A program made the translations under genes and the position numbers. A model generated the notes under the pieces. It was not told where the DNA came from. It searched no databases and saw only the letters and a program-made list of their open reading frames with translations. DNA of 25,822 bases from positions 78,478,506-78,504,327 of the forward strand of contig CM044513.1 in the NCBI GenBank assembly GCA_024364805.1, given 5' to 3'. This stretch comes from Euprymna scolopes (Eukaryota > Mollusca > Cephalopoda > Sepiida > Sepiolidae). Below are positions 1-9,712 of this stretch, one piece after another (the first letter of the stretch is position 1; every line of letters starts with the position of its first letter).

Positions 1-279
1 TTTGACCTTTGAAAACTCTACCAAACTATTCCGCCAATTTAGGGTATAAACAATTGAAAACGAAAACGAAACATGTAAAACGAAAATGTAAAACGAAAAT
101 GTAAAAAAAAAGTCACCCATGAAAACGAATAAACCTTAATCTATTATCTAAACTCGAATGTAAATTACCAAATATTAAGCCGACTTCGCAAACTTATATA
201 AGTTCATTATTGGATTTTAAATATAAGGTGAAGCTCTAATGATTCAAACTCGAGATAGATAACGCCAAAACATTCCCAC
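1..279. other. A-rich non-coding stretch
   Basis: AT-rich sequence with no convincing coding potential on either strand. Around 60-110 a short A-rich motif of the form GTAAAACGAAAAT recurs about three times, a minor slippage-type repeat. The stretch ends where LINE-type coding similarity begins, so it is probably the flank into which a 5'-truncated LINE inserted. No target-site duplication could be fixed by eye. Confidence 0.5.
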
Positions 280-289
280 ATGAATATGG

Positions 290-1044
290 GAGGGGAGATT
301 ATCTTCAAACAGCGTCCTGAATTGATTATTAAGCACCATCTTAGTTTAGTACCATCTAAAAAATCCCAACAAAAACCTAACAGCCAGACATGGTTCTCCC
401 CAAAATGTGCTGCTGCAATCACGCACAGAAATCACTTTTTCCATGACTACCAATGTAATAGATGTACTGAGACTAAAGCTGCTTTCAGGAACGCCAGCAA
501 CCACTATAAAAGAGTAATAAAAATTGCAAGAGAGCTATATGCTCAGTCCTTTAAATCCAAAGAAGCTGATCAGCGGCTTGGTTCTCACCAGTTTGGGCAA
601 ATAACAAATAGGATCCTGAACAGAAGTGTGCGTTCTATCCCAACCATTATCAATGGACCTGAGGTCATCTCGTCATCATAAGACAAGGCCAAATTATTTG
701 CCAAGAACTTTGCATCTAATTCTACCCTATACGACGAAGACCATCAACTTCCCATATTCACTCCAATAACACAGAACACGCTAGGTAACATACAAATACC
801 TGTGCATGAGGTCGTCAAGCTAATCAAGAACCTTGATTCCAGTAAAGCAGCTGGCCCTTACGGCATCCCAATTATAGTGTTAAAAAGCTCTAACCTGAAC
901 TTGCTCCCATACTTACGAAACTGTTTAAGCGTTGACTTAAGGAGGAGTGCTTTCCAACACCCTGGAAACCCTGTATTTAAGAATTCAGGTGATAAGTCAT
1001 CTCCCTTTCAGTACAGACCAATGTCTCCTGTGTGTCATGAGTAA
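290..1044 (+). pseudogene. LINE ORF2 fragment: linker and RT N-terminal part
   Basis: Frame 1 reads through the pre-RT linker and the RT fingers. It contains FRNASNHYKRVIKIARELYA near 490-545 and LIKNLDSSKAAGPYGIPIIV near 820-880. The latter matches the RT motif normally written SSKATGPDGIP, with the usual D changed to Y here. A stop codon interrupts at 679-681 and the frame is lost near 1033, just before the VMSKLLESILNREIVNRL segment, which continues in another frame up to about 1100. Both are consistent with neutral decay of a LINE copy. Confidence 0.85.
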
Positions 1045-1106
1045 GTTGCTTGAATCCATATTAAATAGAGAAATAGTCAACCGCCTCAGAAAAAATTCTT
1101 AGTGGC

Positions 1107-1538
1107 ATGCAATATGGTTCCCGTTCTGCAAGATCTACCGATGTGCTAACGGTTATATCTAATAGGATTACTGAATCGCTTGACAAAGGCTTCCTTTCTA
1201 GAGCAATTGCTCTTGACATATTAAAGGCCTTCGACAAGGTATCGCATAAAGGCTTACTTCACAAGATTTCCAGCTACGGTATGACTGGAAATGTTTTCTA
1301 TATCATTAAAGCATTTCTCTCTGATAGGCTCATAAGACTAGTGGCCGATGAACAAAAATCAGAAAGCTGCAGTATTAATGCTGGAGTCCCTCAGGGGTCC
1401 ATTCTGGGCCCAACTCTTTTCCTGATCTACATTAATGATCTCCCTAAACACATACTTAAATCATTCGTTGACATCTATTCTGATGACACGACCATCTACG
1501 GAAACATCAAAGGCTGTAAATGGCAAAGTTCTCTCTGA
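1107..1538 (+). pseudogene. LINE reverse transcriptase catalytic core
   Basis: This is the longest clean piece of the RT. Visible motifs in order: YGSRSARSTDVLTVI; motif A as LDILKAFDKVSHKGLL (catalytic Asp in AFDKV near 1233); motif B as GVPQGSILGPTLF near 1380-1420; and the catalytic box as YSDDTT at 1476-1493, where most relatives have YADD. The two catalytic aspartates of the YSDD box are intact. RT polymerises cDNA at a nicked target in target-primed reverse transcription. The frame is lost after IYGNIKG near 1510, and the thumb region continues in a different frame. The fragment cannot make a full enzyme. Confidence 0.92.
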
Positions 1539-2300
1539 TTCTCTCTCCTCTGATCTCGAGCGTGTGGTTCAGTGGGGGAACAGGTGGATGGTTACCTTTA
1601 ATGCATCTAAAACCGAGCCCCTATCTTTACATCATCAGCGCTCTGATCCCCATTTGGCATTAATTGAAATGGATGGCTCTCGTCTAGGACAAGTCCCATA
1701 TGTTGACAAGCTTCTGGGAAGGTACCTTTACTCCTGATCTGAAATGGAACACGTACATCAAGTTTGTTTCCAAGGTCGCTGGAAAGATGGTGGGATCCTT
1801 CTACCGCTCCAGAAGATATTTCACTTCTGATGCAATTCTCTATCTATATAAAAGCCAAGTACGCCCAAGGATGGAATACTGCTGCCATATCTAAAAACAG
1901 CCTATTCTGCCTTGACAGAGTACAAAATACACTTCCTGGTTTAGTGGGGGATTCCCTTTTCTTTTCCCTGCAACCTCTCTTTCACAGAGGAGACGTTGCG
2001 AGCCTATCTTTGTTTTATCGTTATTTCCATGGCAGGTTCTCGTCTGAGCTCAAATCTCTAGTCCCCTTGCAAATATTTTACGAAAAACACCCGTCTAACT
2101 GAAACCAGTGTCAAAAGTTTTCCCCACTATTTATCTGTGCCTAAATAAAAATGTAGATTCCATGAACAAAGCTTCTTTCTTAGAACTCCACGCCTGTGGA
2201 ACTCTGTTCCGTCTGCCTGCTTCCCGCCTGACTAAAACCTGGATGTATTCAAGTCCAACGTAAACAAATTCCTGATGAACCGCCCCCTTAAGAAGACATT
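1515..2300 (+). pseudogene. LINE RT thumb and C-terminal domain, frame-broken
   Basis: Pieces in three frames continue the RT. LSDSLSSDLERVVQWGNRW with FNASKTEPLSLHH lies near 1530-1640. FTPDLKWNTYIKFVSKVAG with YKSQVRPRMEYCCHI lies near 1725-1893. LDRVQNTLPGLVGDSLFF with VASLSLFYRYFHG lies near 1910-2035. SFFLRTPRLWNSVPSACF lies near 2170-2222, and FKSNVNKFLMNRPLK near 2248-2292. The order is the normal one for this family. Related copies in the window end the frame right after NRPLK with TAA or TAG; here that codon is AAG. About three frame changes and further stops occur across the segment. Confidence 0.85.
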
Positions 2301-2342
2301 TTTATTTAATCCCAACACTAACGTACTGTACATGCAATACCC

Positions 2343-2374
2343 CTTATCCATGAGTGGCACCGGGCCTTGATAAG
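2343..2374 (+). promoter_or_regulatory. LINE 3'-terminal hairpin
   Basis: CTTATC at 2343-2348 pairs with GATAAG at 2369-2374, with an inner GGC/GCC pairing. Four other LINE copies in this window keep the same element and one more has lost it. In LINEs the 3' end of the RNA is commonly what the RT recognises to start target-primed reverse transcription, so this is a candidate RT-recognition hairpin. The pairing is visible in the sequence; the role is inference. Confidence 0.6.
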
Positions 2375-2398
2375 TGGTGATCATCTTGTAAAAGAAAT

Positions 2399-3037
2399 TT
2401 AGTTATATGTTCCTTTGACATGGATCTAAGTTAATAACTACATTGGGGCCTAAAACATTAAATATTAAGGGGTCATAATAGGGGTCAAACTTTAAAAAAT
2501 TGACCTCTGCGGTCTCTACAAAATTACTTAGACAAGATCTGGTCTAAACATTTGAAATTTTACATAATGGGTATTCAGAGATAGAGCAAGCTTCTTTATC
2601 GGTTTGGGTCGAAAATTTTAGCAATCAACATATAATATATGTCTGTACGCATGTTTACATGTCTGGCCAACACTTTCGGCACAGGCGACTGATTTTCACA
2701 AGATCAGTATCGTTTTGAAGCTCGACCCTTCAGACGACAAATATTGAAAAATTGGCTAAAAACATTAATGTCTTCACCCTCAACTGGGCCGTTTTCTACA
2801 GGGAGGGGTCGCTTTTTTGCCAATATTTTCGAAAGTCATCCCCTCATTTGGATTGTCTAGCCTTAATTTAAACGTACGTCAATTTCGGTTTGGTGGTCGT
2901 CGTAATAGCAAAGACGTCACGTTTTCCGGTTCTTTTCATCCTTCACAGTACATGTTCGTTCTTCCTTCCTACTACCACATTTTTTATAACTGAACACACA
3001 CCTCGAAACACCCGGGCAACGCCGGACACCCATGCTA

Positions 3038-3038
<1 letters not shown>
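2399..3038. other. Non-coding, nothing recognised
   Basis: There is no coding region, RNA gene or clear transposon end here. The stretch has mixed composition and short T-rich pieces. It is probably older decayed repeat or unique spacer sequence between the LINE copy and the TA microsatellite. Confidence 0.4.

Positions 3039-3089
<51 letters not shown>
3039..3089. repeat. (TA)n-(TG)n microsatellite
   Basis: About 21 TA units run from 3039 to about 3081 and then give way to a short TG run. Such compound dinucleotide repeats are common here and have no coding meaning. Open frames that cross it are artefacts. Confidence 0.95.
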
Positions 3090-3718
3090 AGTTCTCTCAC
3101 TTCCCTCTTTTTCTCTCCGAACTTTCTTTTCTTTTTCTTTTGCTCTGCTTTTCTGCTTATGTCTCGTTCACTTCCCAACTAATCTAAATGTAAGTTCACA
3201 CGAACTCTCTGGAATCCCACCGCTGCCAAAAATATAGTGTTTCTATTACATTCGGCCACTCCCCCTCCCCCTCCCACTATGTTTTCTTCTCAGACGGACA
3301 GTTTTCATTCCTTCTAATTTCCAATTACCTTCTGTAGCTGAAGTTGTACAAATTGACAGGTTTTGCCCAACAACTTTTCTATTATCTTACGCGTATTCCT
3401 TTTTGTGTGTTCGTCGCCATATCTCGATCTTCCTCTCCTCATCCATTCAATATTAGATCCAATTTTGTTCGTCGCATCTGTGAAAATTTCCAGAATGTTC
3501 AAAATGCCATGACTACCCTTCATACGTCTGCTTCAGGGAATGTCAAAACTTTGCCAGTCATTTAATAGCAAAACGCAATACACATTGTAAACAACGCATT
3601 GTATAAGTTTCAATGAACAAATGTTGTTAATTAACACCAAATAAGATTACGTAATATCTACTAAAATAGTAGCCTTTAAGGATTTGAACTTGGAAATTCG
3701 GATTTGGGAGTTTAGGAA
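3090..3718. other. Non-coding, pyrimidine-rich start
   Basis: The first roughly 100 bases are TTTTCTC-rich, and the rest is ordinary AT-rich sequence. Near 3679-3690 the minus strand reads a B-box-like AGTTCAAATCC, but no matching A box was found at proper spacing. No gene is supported. Confidence 0.4.
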
Positions 3719-3903
3719 TGTCAATAAGAAGAAAACAGGGGGGAGTTGAATAAAGAAAACAAGAAAATAGAGAAGAGGGAGTGGTACAAGAAGAGGAAGA
3801 AGTAGGGGAAATCGTAACTTACTTGAATAGCGTATGTGTGTATGTGTGTGTGTGTAATTTGTAGAGTTTGGTTTGTTAAAAAGAAAAAAGATAATAAGAG
3901 GAT

Positions 3904-3904
<1 letters not shown>

Positions 3905-3934
<30 letters not shown>

Positions 3935-3948
3935 AAGAAGAAGAAGAA
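3905..3948. repeat. (AAG)n microsatellite
   Basis: About 14 uninterrupted AAG units, a purine-only trinucleotide run able to form triplex DNA in principle. It lies inside the triplicated block. Confidence 0.95.
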
Positions 3949-4260
3949 TCGCATTATGTCAATAAGAAGAAGAACTTACTTGGATAGCGTATGTGTGCGT
4001 GTGTATGTGTGTGTGTAATTTGTAGAGTTTGGTTTGTTAAAAAGAAAAAAATGAAAATGAGAGGAATAAGGAGAATAAGAATAAGGATAAGAAGAAGAAG
4101 AAGAAGAAGAGGAAGATGAAGAAGAAAAATCGCATTATGTCAATAAGAAGAAGAATAGAAGGGCAGGAGTTGAATAAAGGAAAAAAGAAAATAGAGAAGA
4201 GGGAAAGGTAAAAAAGAGGAACACTAAGAAGAAGATGTAGGGAAAATCGTAACTTACTTG

Positions 4261-4303
4261 GGCACCGCGCGCGCGTGTGTGTGCGTGTGTGTGTGTGTGT
4301 GTA
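4261..4303. repeat. (GC)n-(GT)n dinucleotide run
   Basis: CGCGCGCG followed by a GT run closes the third copy of the triplicated block. Alternating purine-pyrimidine tracts of this type are potential Z-DNA formers; no function is claimed. Confidence 0.9.
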
Positions 4304-4523
4304 AGGTTCGGTTACTTGAAAAGAAAAAAAAAGAAAAACTGTCGACTCGCAGAGGATTTCATACTTATCAATCTAATGCAAATTAGACCAGATGCATAAA
4401 AAGAAACTGTGGATAGCACGGATGGTTGTGTTGGAAGAATGCGTGCTATTAATTTGGTAATGTGATTAGAAAAACCGTGGGGGAAAGGATTAAAACTTTA
4501 CTGAAACTGACTTATTAAACTAG

Positions 4524-4564
4524 AGAAGAAGAAGAAGAAGAAGAAGAAGAAGAAGAAGAAGAAG
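4524..4564. repeat. (AAG)n microsatellite
   Basis: A separate AAG run of about 13 units, outside the triplicated block and flanked by further A/G-rich sequence to about 4640. Confidence 0.95.
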
Positions 4565-5927
4565 GAAAGAAAAAAGAGGAGAAGGATATAGGATATAAAA
4601 AAGGCGAACGGTAGAAGAAACAAAAAAAGGAGGAATAATAAAATGCAAAACCACGGAAATTTGAACTCGCTACCTACAAAATACTCTCACTTACAGCTGT
4701 GTATTGCTATGATTTTAATTTTTTTATTAAGATATAACAATAACTTTTCAGCAACGCAAAGGCTTTCTATCCGATAAACTACAACTCAGGTAAACGCCTG
4801 CTAAAACCGCGTGTTTTTTTTCAAATTCTTATTTAAATTTTTTTTTTTTTAAATACAATCTCTTCATATTTCACAATCATTTTTCACGATTGCAACATTA
4901 ATAGTCAATTATAAAATACCCAAAAGTTTAAAACTAAATATTATATTTATATAGAAATAATGCGCGGCTTATTTTCTTAGTACTTACATTTCTAGTACTT
5001 AATTTAATAGGTACATTTACATTTTCATGCCTTCTAATCGTTCAAATATATTTCCAACATTGCAAAACTTCCAGCCAAGTTTATTAAATTTTAAACTGTA
5101 GTAATATATGATAGTTAGACCAACATACCACTTAAGCAGTTCAAACACAAACTTATAAGATTATGTTTAAGTTAAAATAGTTTATTTTAACTTCCTCTCT
5201 AAAACAAAACATGTGTTTTGCTACGTTCAAATTAGTATGAAACACTATTACTTATAATAATGCAGATAGGATTAAGACATTTACATTAACACTAACTCAA
5301 CGTTGACGGTAAACCACGATCTTCACATAACAAGAAAATATGACTGGCAGGACAGAAGACAATTCGAAAGTGAGCAGACAAAAAGAAGCGAAGCGAACAA
5401 ATGTACTCACCGAATGGTGCAATATCTCTTTTTTTTCCTCTCTCCGCCTTCTTTATGCCTTTTTTTCTCGCTGCATTTTTATTGGTAACTTTTCTTTTTC
5501 TTTTTTTTTTTCATATTGACCCTTTTGTGGTAAAATTCCTTGTCACAGCATCCAACATAAGTATATGTAACGTAGGTATAGTCGCAACTATAAAAAAATA
5601 AAAATAAATCTTACTTGGAGGTTTTATCTTTTTAACATAAGTCGTTTATTACGGGTTTTCTTTCTCCCCGTCTCAAAACCAGCTTAAAAATTTCTTGCTT
5701 CTGCTCCACTATAAGTCGGTCATAGACAGCCATTTCTTTTACGCCCATCTTTTTCGGCCATAATCTTTCCTCTGACGCTAGGCTGGGCACAGTCAACCCA
5801 TTCTTGCCTTCACGTTACACGCCTGTCTCATTCGGCGTCGATTTTTCTTTCTCCCCGACCACCCGTTTTTTTTCCTTTATTTTTTTTTGTCATGCCAGCA
5901 CAATTCTTAATTTTCAAACACCTATAA
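4565..5927. other. AT-rich non-coding, nothing coding recognised
   Basis: There is no recognisable protein. Around 4655-4790 the minus strand has a weak tRNA-like look (GAGTTCAAATTTC near 4660-4672 as a poor B box, with a possible A-box region near 4775-4795), but the spacing is too long and the pairing poor. A small 11-bp hairpin (AAGTTAAAATA/TATTTTAACTT) lies near 5169-5193. T-rich runs occur near 5428-5510 and 5860-5890. The open frames here are low-complexity. Confidence 0.4.
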
Positions 5928-6495
5928 AAAAGGATCAGGTGCGTTCAAGCATGGAGTATTGCTGCCACATCTGGGCAGGAGTTTCTAGGAAGACCTTATT
6001 CTGACTTGAAAGAGTACAGAATAAACTTCGGAGACTAGTGGGCGATGCCCTGTTCTCTTCCCTGCAACTTCTTTCTCACAGAAGAGACGTTGCTAGCTTG
6101 CCTCCGTTTTATCGTTATTTTTTATGGTAAGTGCACGTCTGGGCTCCAATCTATGGTCTCCCCTCGCCAAGCATTCACGAGAAACACTCGTTTGTCTGTA
6201 AACACTATCAATAATTTCCCCACTCCTTATCTGCGGCTAAACCTAAACATATATTCCATGAAAAAATCTTATTTCTTAGAACTGCATGCATGTGGAACTC
6301 TCTTCCACCTGCTTTCTAACTGGCCGTCTTCAAGTCCAATATAAACAAGTTCTTGGTGATCTTAAATAATCTAATTTTCCAAATTTACACTTCTAATGAT
6401 TATTATGATATTGTCCTTTTGACCACTGTATACACTTTAACCCTTATCCTCGAGTGGCCTCTGCGACTTGATAAGTGGTGTTATTTTCATACGCG
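5928..6495 (+). mobile_element. 5'-truncated LINE fragment (RT C-terminus and 3' end)
   Basis: The copy begins abruptly in the RT thumb region (KDQVRSSMEYCCHIWAGVS, near 5925-5985) and runs through LFSSLQLLSHRRDVASL and a segment equivalent to FLRTACMWNSLPPAF to the 3' end. It ends with the same terminal hairpin as the 280-2398 copy (CTTATC 6443-6448, GATAAG 6470-6475). Its tail between the coding end and the hairpin differs from that of the first copy and resembles the 17.2 kb copy, so it belongs to another subfamily. Stops and frame changes interrupt it. Confidence 0.85.
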
Positions 6496-7876
6496 CCCAT
6501 ATGCCCTCTGTTACATTACATCGACCGAACCGTTGAGAAAAATGTCACTTCAGATGTGAACAGTTATCCGAAAAGTTAAAATGATCCAAATAATAAATCT
6601 TCATCTACAAAATTCACAAACAGTGCAATATTGTATTTATTTTTATATGTAGTAATAATCCAAAACCTAAACTGAGTAATGGAAACAGCCTTGTCTAACC
6701 TAATCCTTGCAACAAAATAGCCCTTGTTTACCTAGCGTGTAGATACGGGATGTGAAAAAAAAGAACGCGTTGGAAGAATTGTATGTGTACGCATCGTGTC
6801 CGTGAAACCAGTGTTCTTTGCCATCAACAAAGGTTTTTTTTTTTTTTATAGAAGATGCGAGAATGCGTTTTAGTACTCGAAATTAGTGCATGAACACGGT
6901 GTTGTTAGAGAAATATGAACTGCGTGATGAAGTTCTAGTCGCAAACATGGCGGAGCATTTAATACGGTGACATTAAAAGATGCTTATTCAGAATTACAGG
7001 ATAATCTTTATGATGTACATATGCGTTACGGAATGAATATGTCATATTCCAAAAATCACGTAAATTGATGAAGTAGTTATTTTTAAATAAAAATATAAAT
7101 TTTACGACTAATCGAGTCGCACTGTTTTTTTATCGGCCATAATTTATAAATAAAGAGAAGGCAACTCAATGCAAAGTATACGGACCAAAATCAGCCTTAT
7201 ACTAGACACATTAAGTGTTAAAATCGATAATAATCATAAATTTTAATTTTCGGAGTTACAAAGAACTACTTGATAAATGTAAGTTATTTTTTTAAAATAT
7301 TGTATTTTCATTCCGTGATACATCGAAAAAAAATTTACTGAATTTTTGGTGTTTTTTAAAAGTGTAATTCTAAATTAGCACAGAAAAAAGTATACCACGT
7401 AATAAGGTGCCAGTAGTGAAAACGGTGTTTCTATTAGCAGAGATTATCGTTATCTCCTCTGCTGTGTCGTTAGATGCGTTTGTCGTGCAAAGACAAAAAC
7501 GAGAGAGAGAGAGAGAGAGAATGCAAACGTACCTATCCCTCTCAACAGTCATATGACCAAAGACTAGGATCCTTCAAAGTATTTTGAGCAATCTATACGT
7601 TAAAATACCTTTGTGAAACTATAACGTAACAAATACAATTATAGTTTTAGCAATTTATGAGAATCAAGTTTGGGAAGAACACTTTTTGGTGTTGTCCATT
7701 GTAAAATATCCTTCAACAGAGCGCAGGTGTGACATAAGGAAAAGTCAAGGAATCAACTAAGGGATTGTCATAAGTGAGAGATATCGTCACAGAGGAAATT
7801 TCGATTCGGGAGAGATCTGTCTAGCATACAATATCCGAATAGACACAAGATTGACCGATGTAATCAGCGGTTCCAC
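6496..7876. other. AT-rich non-coding with short (GA)n
   Basis: No coding region is supported. A short GA microsatellite lies at about 7500-7521. A T-run of about 15 lies near 6835-6850. Nothing else was recognised. Confidence 0.4.
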
Positions 7877-8001
7877 GCTATACAAAACTATACAAACTAT
7901 GTAAAATACTATTAGAAACTCAGTCAATATATGTTAACGTTGCTGACATATACCTAGTGGGTTTCTAACAGTATTTTGTATAGTTTTTTTTATAGTTTGA
8001 A
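7877..8001. repeat. Small fold-back element
   Basis: Imperfect inverted repeats face each other. The left arm is about 7888-7921 (core AAAATACTATTAGAAACT) and the right arm about 7959-7990 (complement of the form GTTTCTAACAGTATTTT). Weaker TATACAAACTAT-type pairing extends outward, and a central segment shows ATATGT/ACATAT pairing. The 125-bp size and self-complementarity suggest a MITE-like remnant; no target duplication could be fixed. Confidence 0.6.
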
Positions 8002-8241
8002 CGTATTTTCCCAAATTTAACGTATTCAACAGCCAATTCGCCACCATTTGTCTTTTTTTTTAAAGTATACCGATTTGCATGTATACCGATCTGCATGTTT
8101 TTCGAACCAATCAAACATTTTACATTAAATAAAAACGCTAAAAAATTATCCAGTTAGGATAAAAAGTAACTTACCCCGCCTTTGATAACATTTATTTGTT
8201 AAATATTTGCTTTTTGATAACTTTTTCGAATCTGTGTATAA

Positions 8242-8322
8242 TAAAACAACCCCCGCATTTTTAATTAATTAAGGAAGTTACGTCAGTCGACTCTTTGTAA
8301 AAATAACACTTGATTAGAACAG
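8242..8322. repeat. Direct repeat, left copy (81 bp)
   Basis: This is near-identical to 8886-8966, with about three mismatches in 81 bases at a constant offset of 644. It contains CAACCCCCGC, TTAATTAATTAAGG and TTACGTCAGTCGA. The high identity in an otherwise decayed area suggests a recent duplication, or both ends of one inserted unit. Confidence 0.9.
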
Positions 8323-8885
8323 CAGTCCAATTGAGACATCTGTTCTTATTTGTGAAACCATTAAAACAACTCTTTATATTTTTATAATATAAATTTATTA
8401 CAGTTGTCTCAAAAGGTTTTCACAGGATCTGCAGTTCGTCTACATTTCTATTCTTACAGCTCGCTCCCTAGCTGTCTGTCCACCCCTGTCTAGACGTATG
8501 ACCGTTCTGGTGGTCAATCCTCAACTCTCTGACTCCCTCCAAAACTAACTACATCACGTGTTCTCTTACGTCACATAATTAAGTGTATCATACCAATCTA
8601 ATCCACAACTAGTTATTTGTTTATTCAAAACCCCAAAATAATTTTTACATATATTTTCTATTTTCACATTCCTTTTGCGATTCACGCGTCAATCATTTCT
8701 CCCGCAATTTAATTGTTTATTCTTCTAATCATAATAACTGATCCAGCTACCATCCGTGGCTCAAATCAATTAACAAGAATACAATAACAATAATAATAAT
8801 GTTTTGACCCTTGATACCGCTTGCCACAGTTAACAGATACTACGCTAATATCACAGCCTAAAGGGTCATAACATTACATGCATAG
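8323..8885. other. Segment between the 81-bp direct repeats
   Basis: 563 bases without a convincing reading frame. It has a pyrimidine-rich portion near 8440-8560 and ordinary AT-rich sequence. It is bounded by near-identical direct repeats, so it may be the body of a small inserted unit. I recognise no protein motif. Confidence 0.5.
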
Positions 8886-8966
8886 TAAAACAACCCCCGC
8901 ATTTTTAATTAATTAAGGAAGTTACGTCAGTCGAAACTTTGTAAAAATAACACTTGATGAGAACAG
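8886..8966. repeat. Direct repeat, right copy (81 bp)
   Basis: Right-hand partner of 8242-8322, in the same orientation. The few differences cluster at GACTCTTTG versus GAAACTTTG and TGATT versus TGATG. Confidence 0.9.
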
Positions 8967-9222
8967 TTGTTCGAGGAATTCAAATACTACGAATAATAAA
9001 GTTATATCTAAAAAAAAAACAGAAATACCATTCGAAAGGTATTAGTTACATGCGATGCAATATTAGCATGAAGTCTGATCGCCGAGTTCAGAGTTCTCGC
9101 CGCTGACCACTGCGATACCGCCACTTCTTTTACAGCGGAAATGTCCGATACATTTCAAATACTTTCAGAGGAAATCCTATTTCGCCTCTTCGGATATCTA
9201 ATTTGTCAGGATTCCAACACAG

Positions 9223-9531
9223 CTATTGTTTGAAAATGTATCGTTTCGTCCTTACTGCCATTTTTTTAACCTTCTTTCTTTCCGACATGTCATCTGGGTC
9301 TGCAGAAATCCCACGAATGTTGACGTCTAAGTTTTCAGTTGTGTAACTTCGAATGACACTGTCACTTCGGATTGCACCATCATCCCATTGTCGTCGAAAT
9401 TTCTGATGCAGTTTCCAGATTGATGATGTGGTCTTACGGCCAAGATAAGTCTTCAACGTCTCCGGTTTCCTTCCCGTTCTCTAATGGCTGAACGTCATCA
9501 TCCGATTCCCCACGTCTTAACGGTCGATACT
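9223..9531 (-). pseudogene. Unrecognised possible coding remnant
   Basis: On the minus strand two adjacent frames have protein-like, charged composition. One reads MCEYRPLRRGESDDDVQPLE (from about 9531 down) and the other continues as KTYLGRKTTSSIWKLHQKF and later NIRGISADPDDMSERKKV (from about 9456 down to a stop at 9223). The switch of frame lies near 9456. The amino-acid makeup is less biased than that of random frames here, and the local GC content is higher than the surroundings. I do not recognise a family. It could be a broken exon or an unknown element's ORF, or chance. Confidence 0.25.
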
Positions 9532-9650
9532 CACACATCTTAACCGCATCTATAAAAATTCTATGCACATTGGAACTAGAAGACGTTTACACTTTTTTCA
9601 TACTAGCAGGGAAAGGCGTCCGCCATTGCTGAGTCGTAGAATAAGCTTAA

Positions 9651-9712
9651 ATATATTTTAATTCATGCAGATTTCGTATATAAATACGAAATCTGCATGA
9701 ATTAAAATATAT
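9651..9712. repeat. Perfect 29-bp inverted repeat (hairpin)
   Basis: The arm 9651-9679 is exactly complementary to 9684-9712, with a four-base loop (ATAA). The arms include TTCATGCAGATTTCGTAT and its complement. There is no mismatch over 29 pairs, which is unusual in neutrally decaying DNA and implies recent origin or maintenance. Confidence 0.95.

Larger units (their letters stand above)
280..2398 (+). mobile_element. 5'-truncated LINE (Jockey/CR1-like non-LTR retrotransposon), decayed
   Basis: This is a remnant of a non-LTR retrotransposon. Similarity starts in the linker between endonuclease and reverse transcriptase (for example WFSPKCAAAITHRNHFF near 395-445), so the endonuclease domain is missing, as is usual for 5'-truncated LINE copies. 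The RT core, thumb and C-terminal region follow, and the copy ends in a 3' hairpin (CTTATC at 2343-2348 pairing with GATAAG at 2369-2374) and a short A-rich tail. The end of the reading frame is uncertain. Related copies stop just after the peptide NRPLK, while here that codon reads on. The copy carries an internal stop near 679 and roughly half a dozen frame changes, so it is dead. The family is judged from RT motifs remembered from invertebrate Jockey/CR1-like elements; exact clade placement would need a phylogeny. Confidence 0.9.
3719..4345. repeat. Triplicated block with embedded (AAG)n and (GT)n
   Basis: Three partial copies of one block start with TGTCAATAAGAAGAA at about 3719, 3957 and 4138. 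The shared pieces are a GGAGTTGAATAAAG segment (copies 1 and 3), an AACTTACTTG segment followed by a GT-rich run, and the TTTGTAGAGTTTGG/TTAAAAAG segment. Copy 2 lacks about 90 bp that copies 1 and 3 have. The blocks are joined by AAG runs at 3905-3948 and 4090-4110. The pattern suggests duplication by slippage or unequal exchange anchored on the simple repeats. Confidence 0.85.

Noticed and set aside
2890-3237. 115-codon plus-strand frame
   Set aside because: It crosses a TA microsatellite (Ile-Tyr repeats) and a pyrimidine-rich stretch, and has no family resemblance.
4655-4795. tRNA gene or SINE on the minus strand
   Set aside because: Only a poor B-box match and a vague A box at the wrong spacing, and the arms do not pair.
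8242-8966. LTR pair flanking a retroelement
   Set aside because: The repeats are only 81 bp, no TG...CA ends are evident, and the interior shows no retroelement protein motif.
9651-9712. microRNA precursor
   Set aside because: Perfect pairing with a 4-base loop is unlike typical animal precursors, which have bulges and larger loops. No other support is available.
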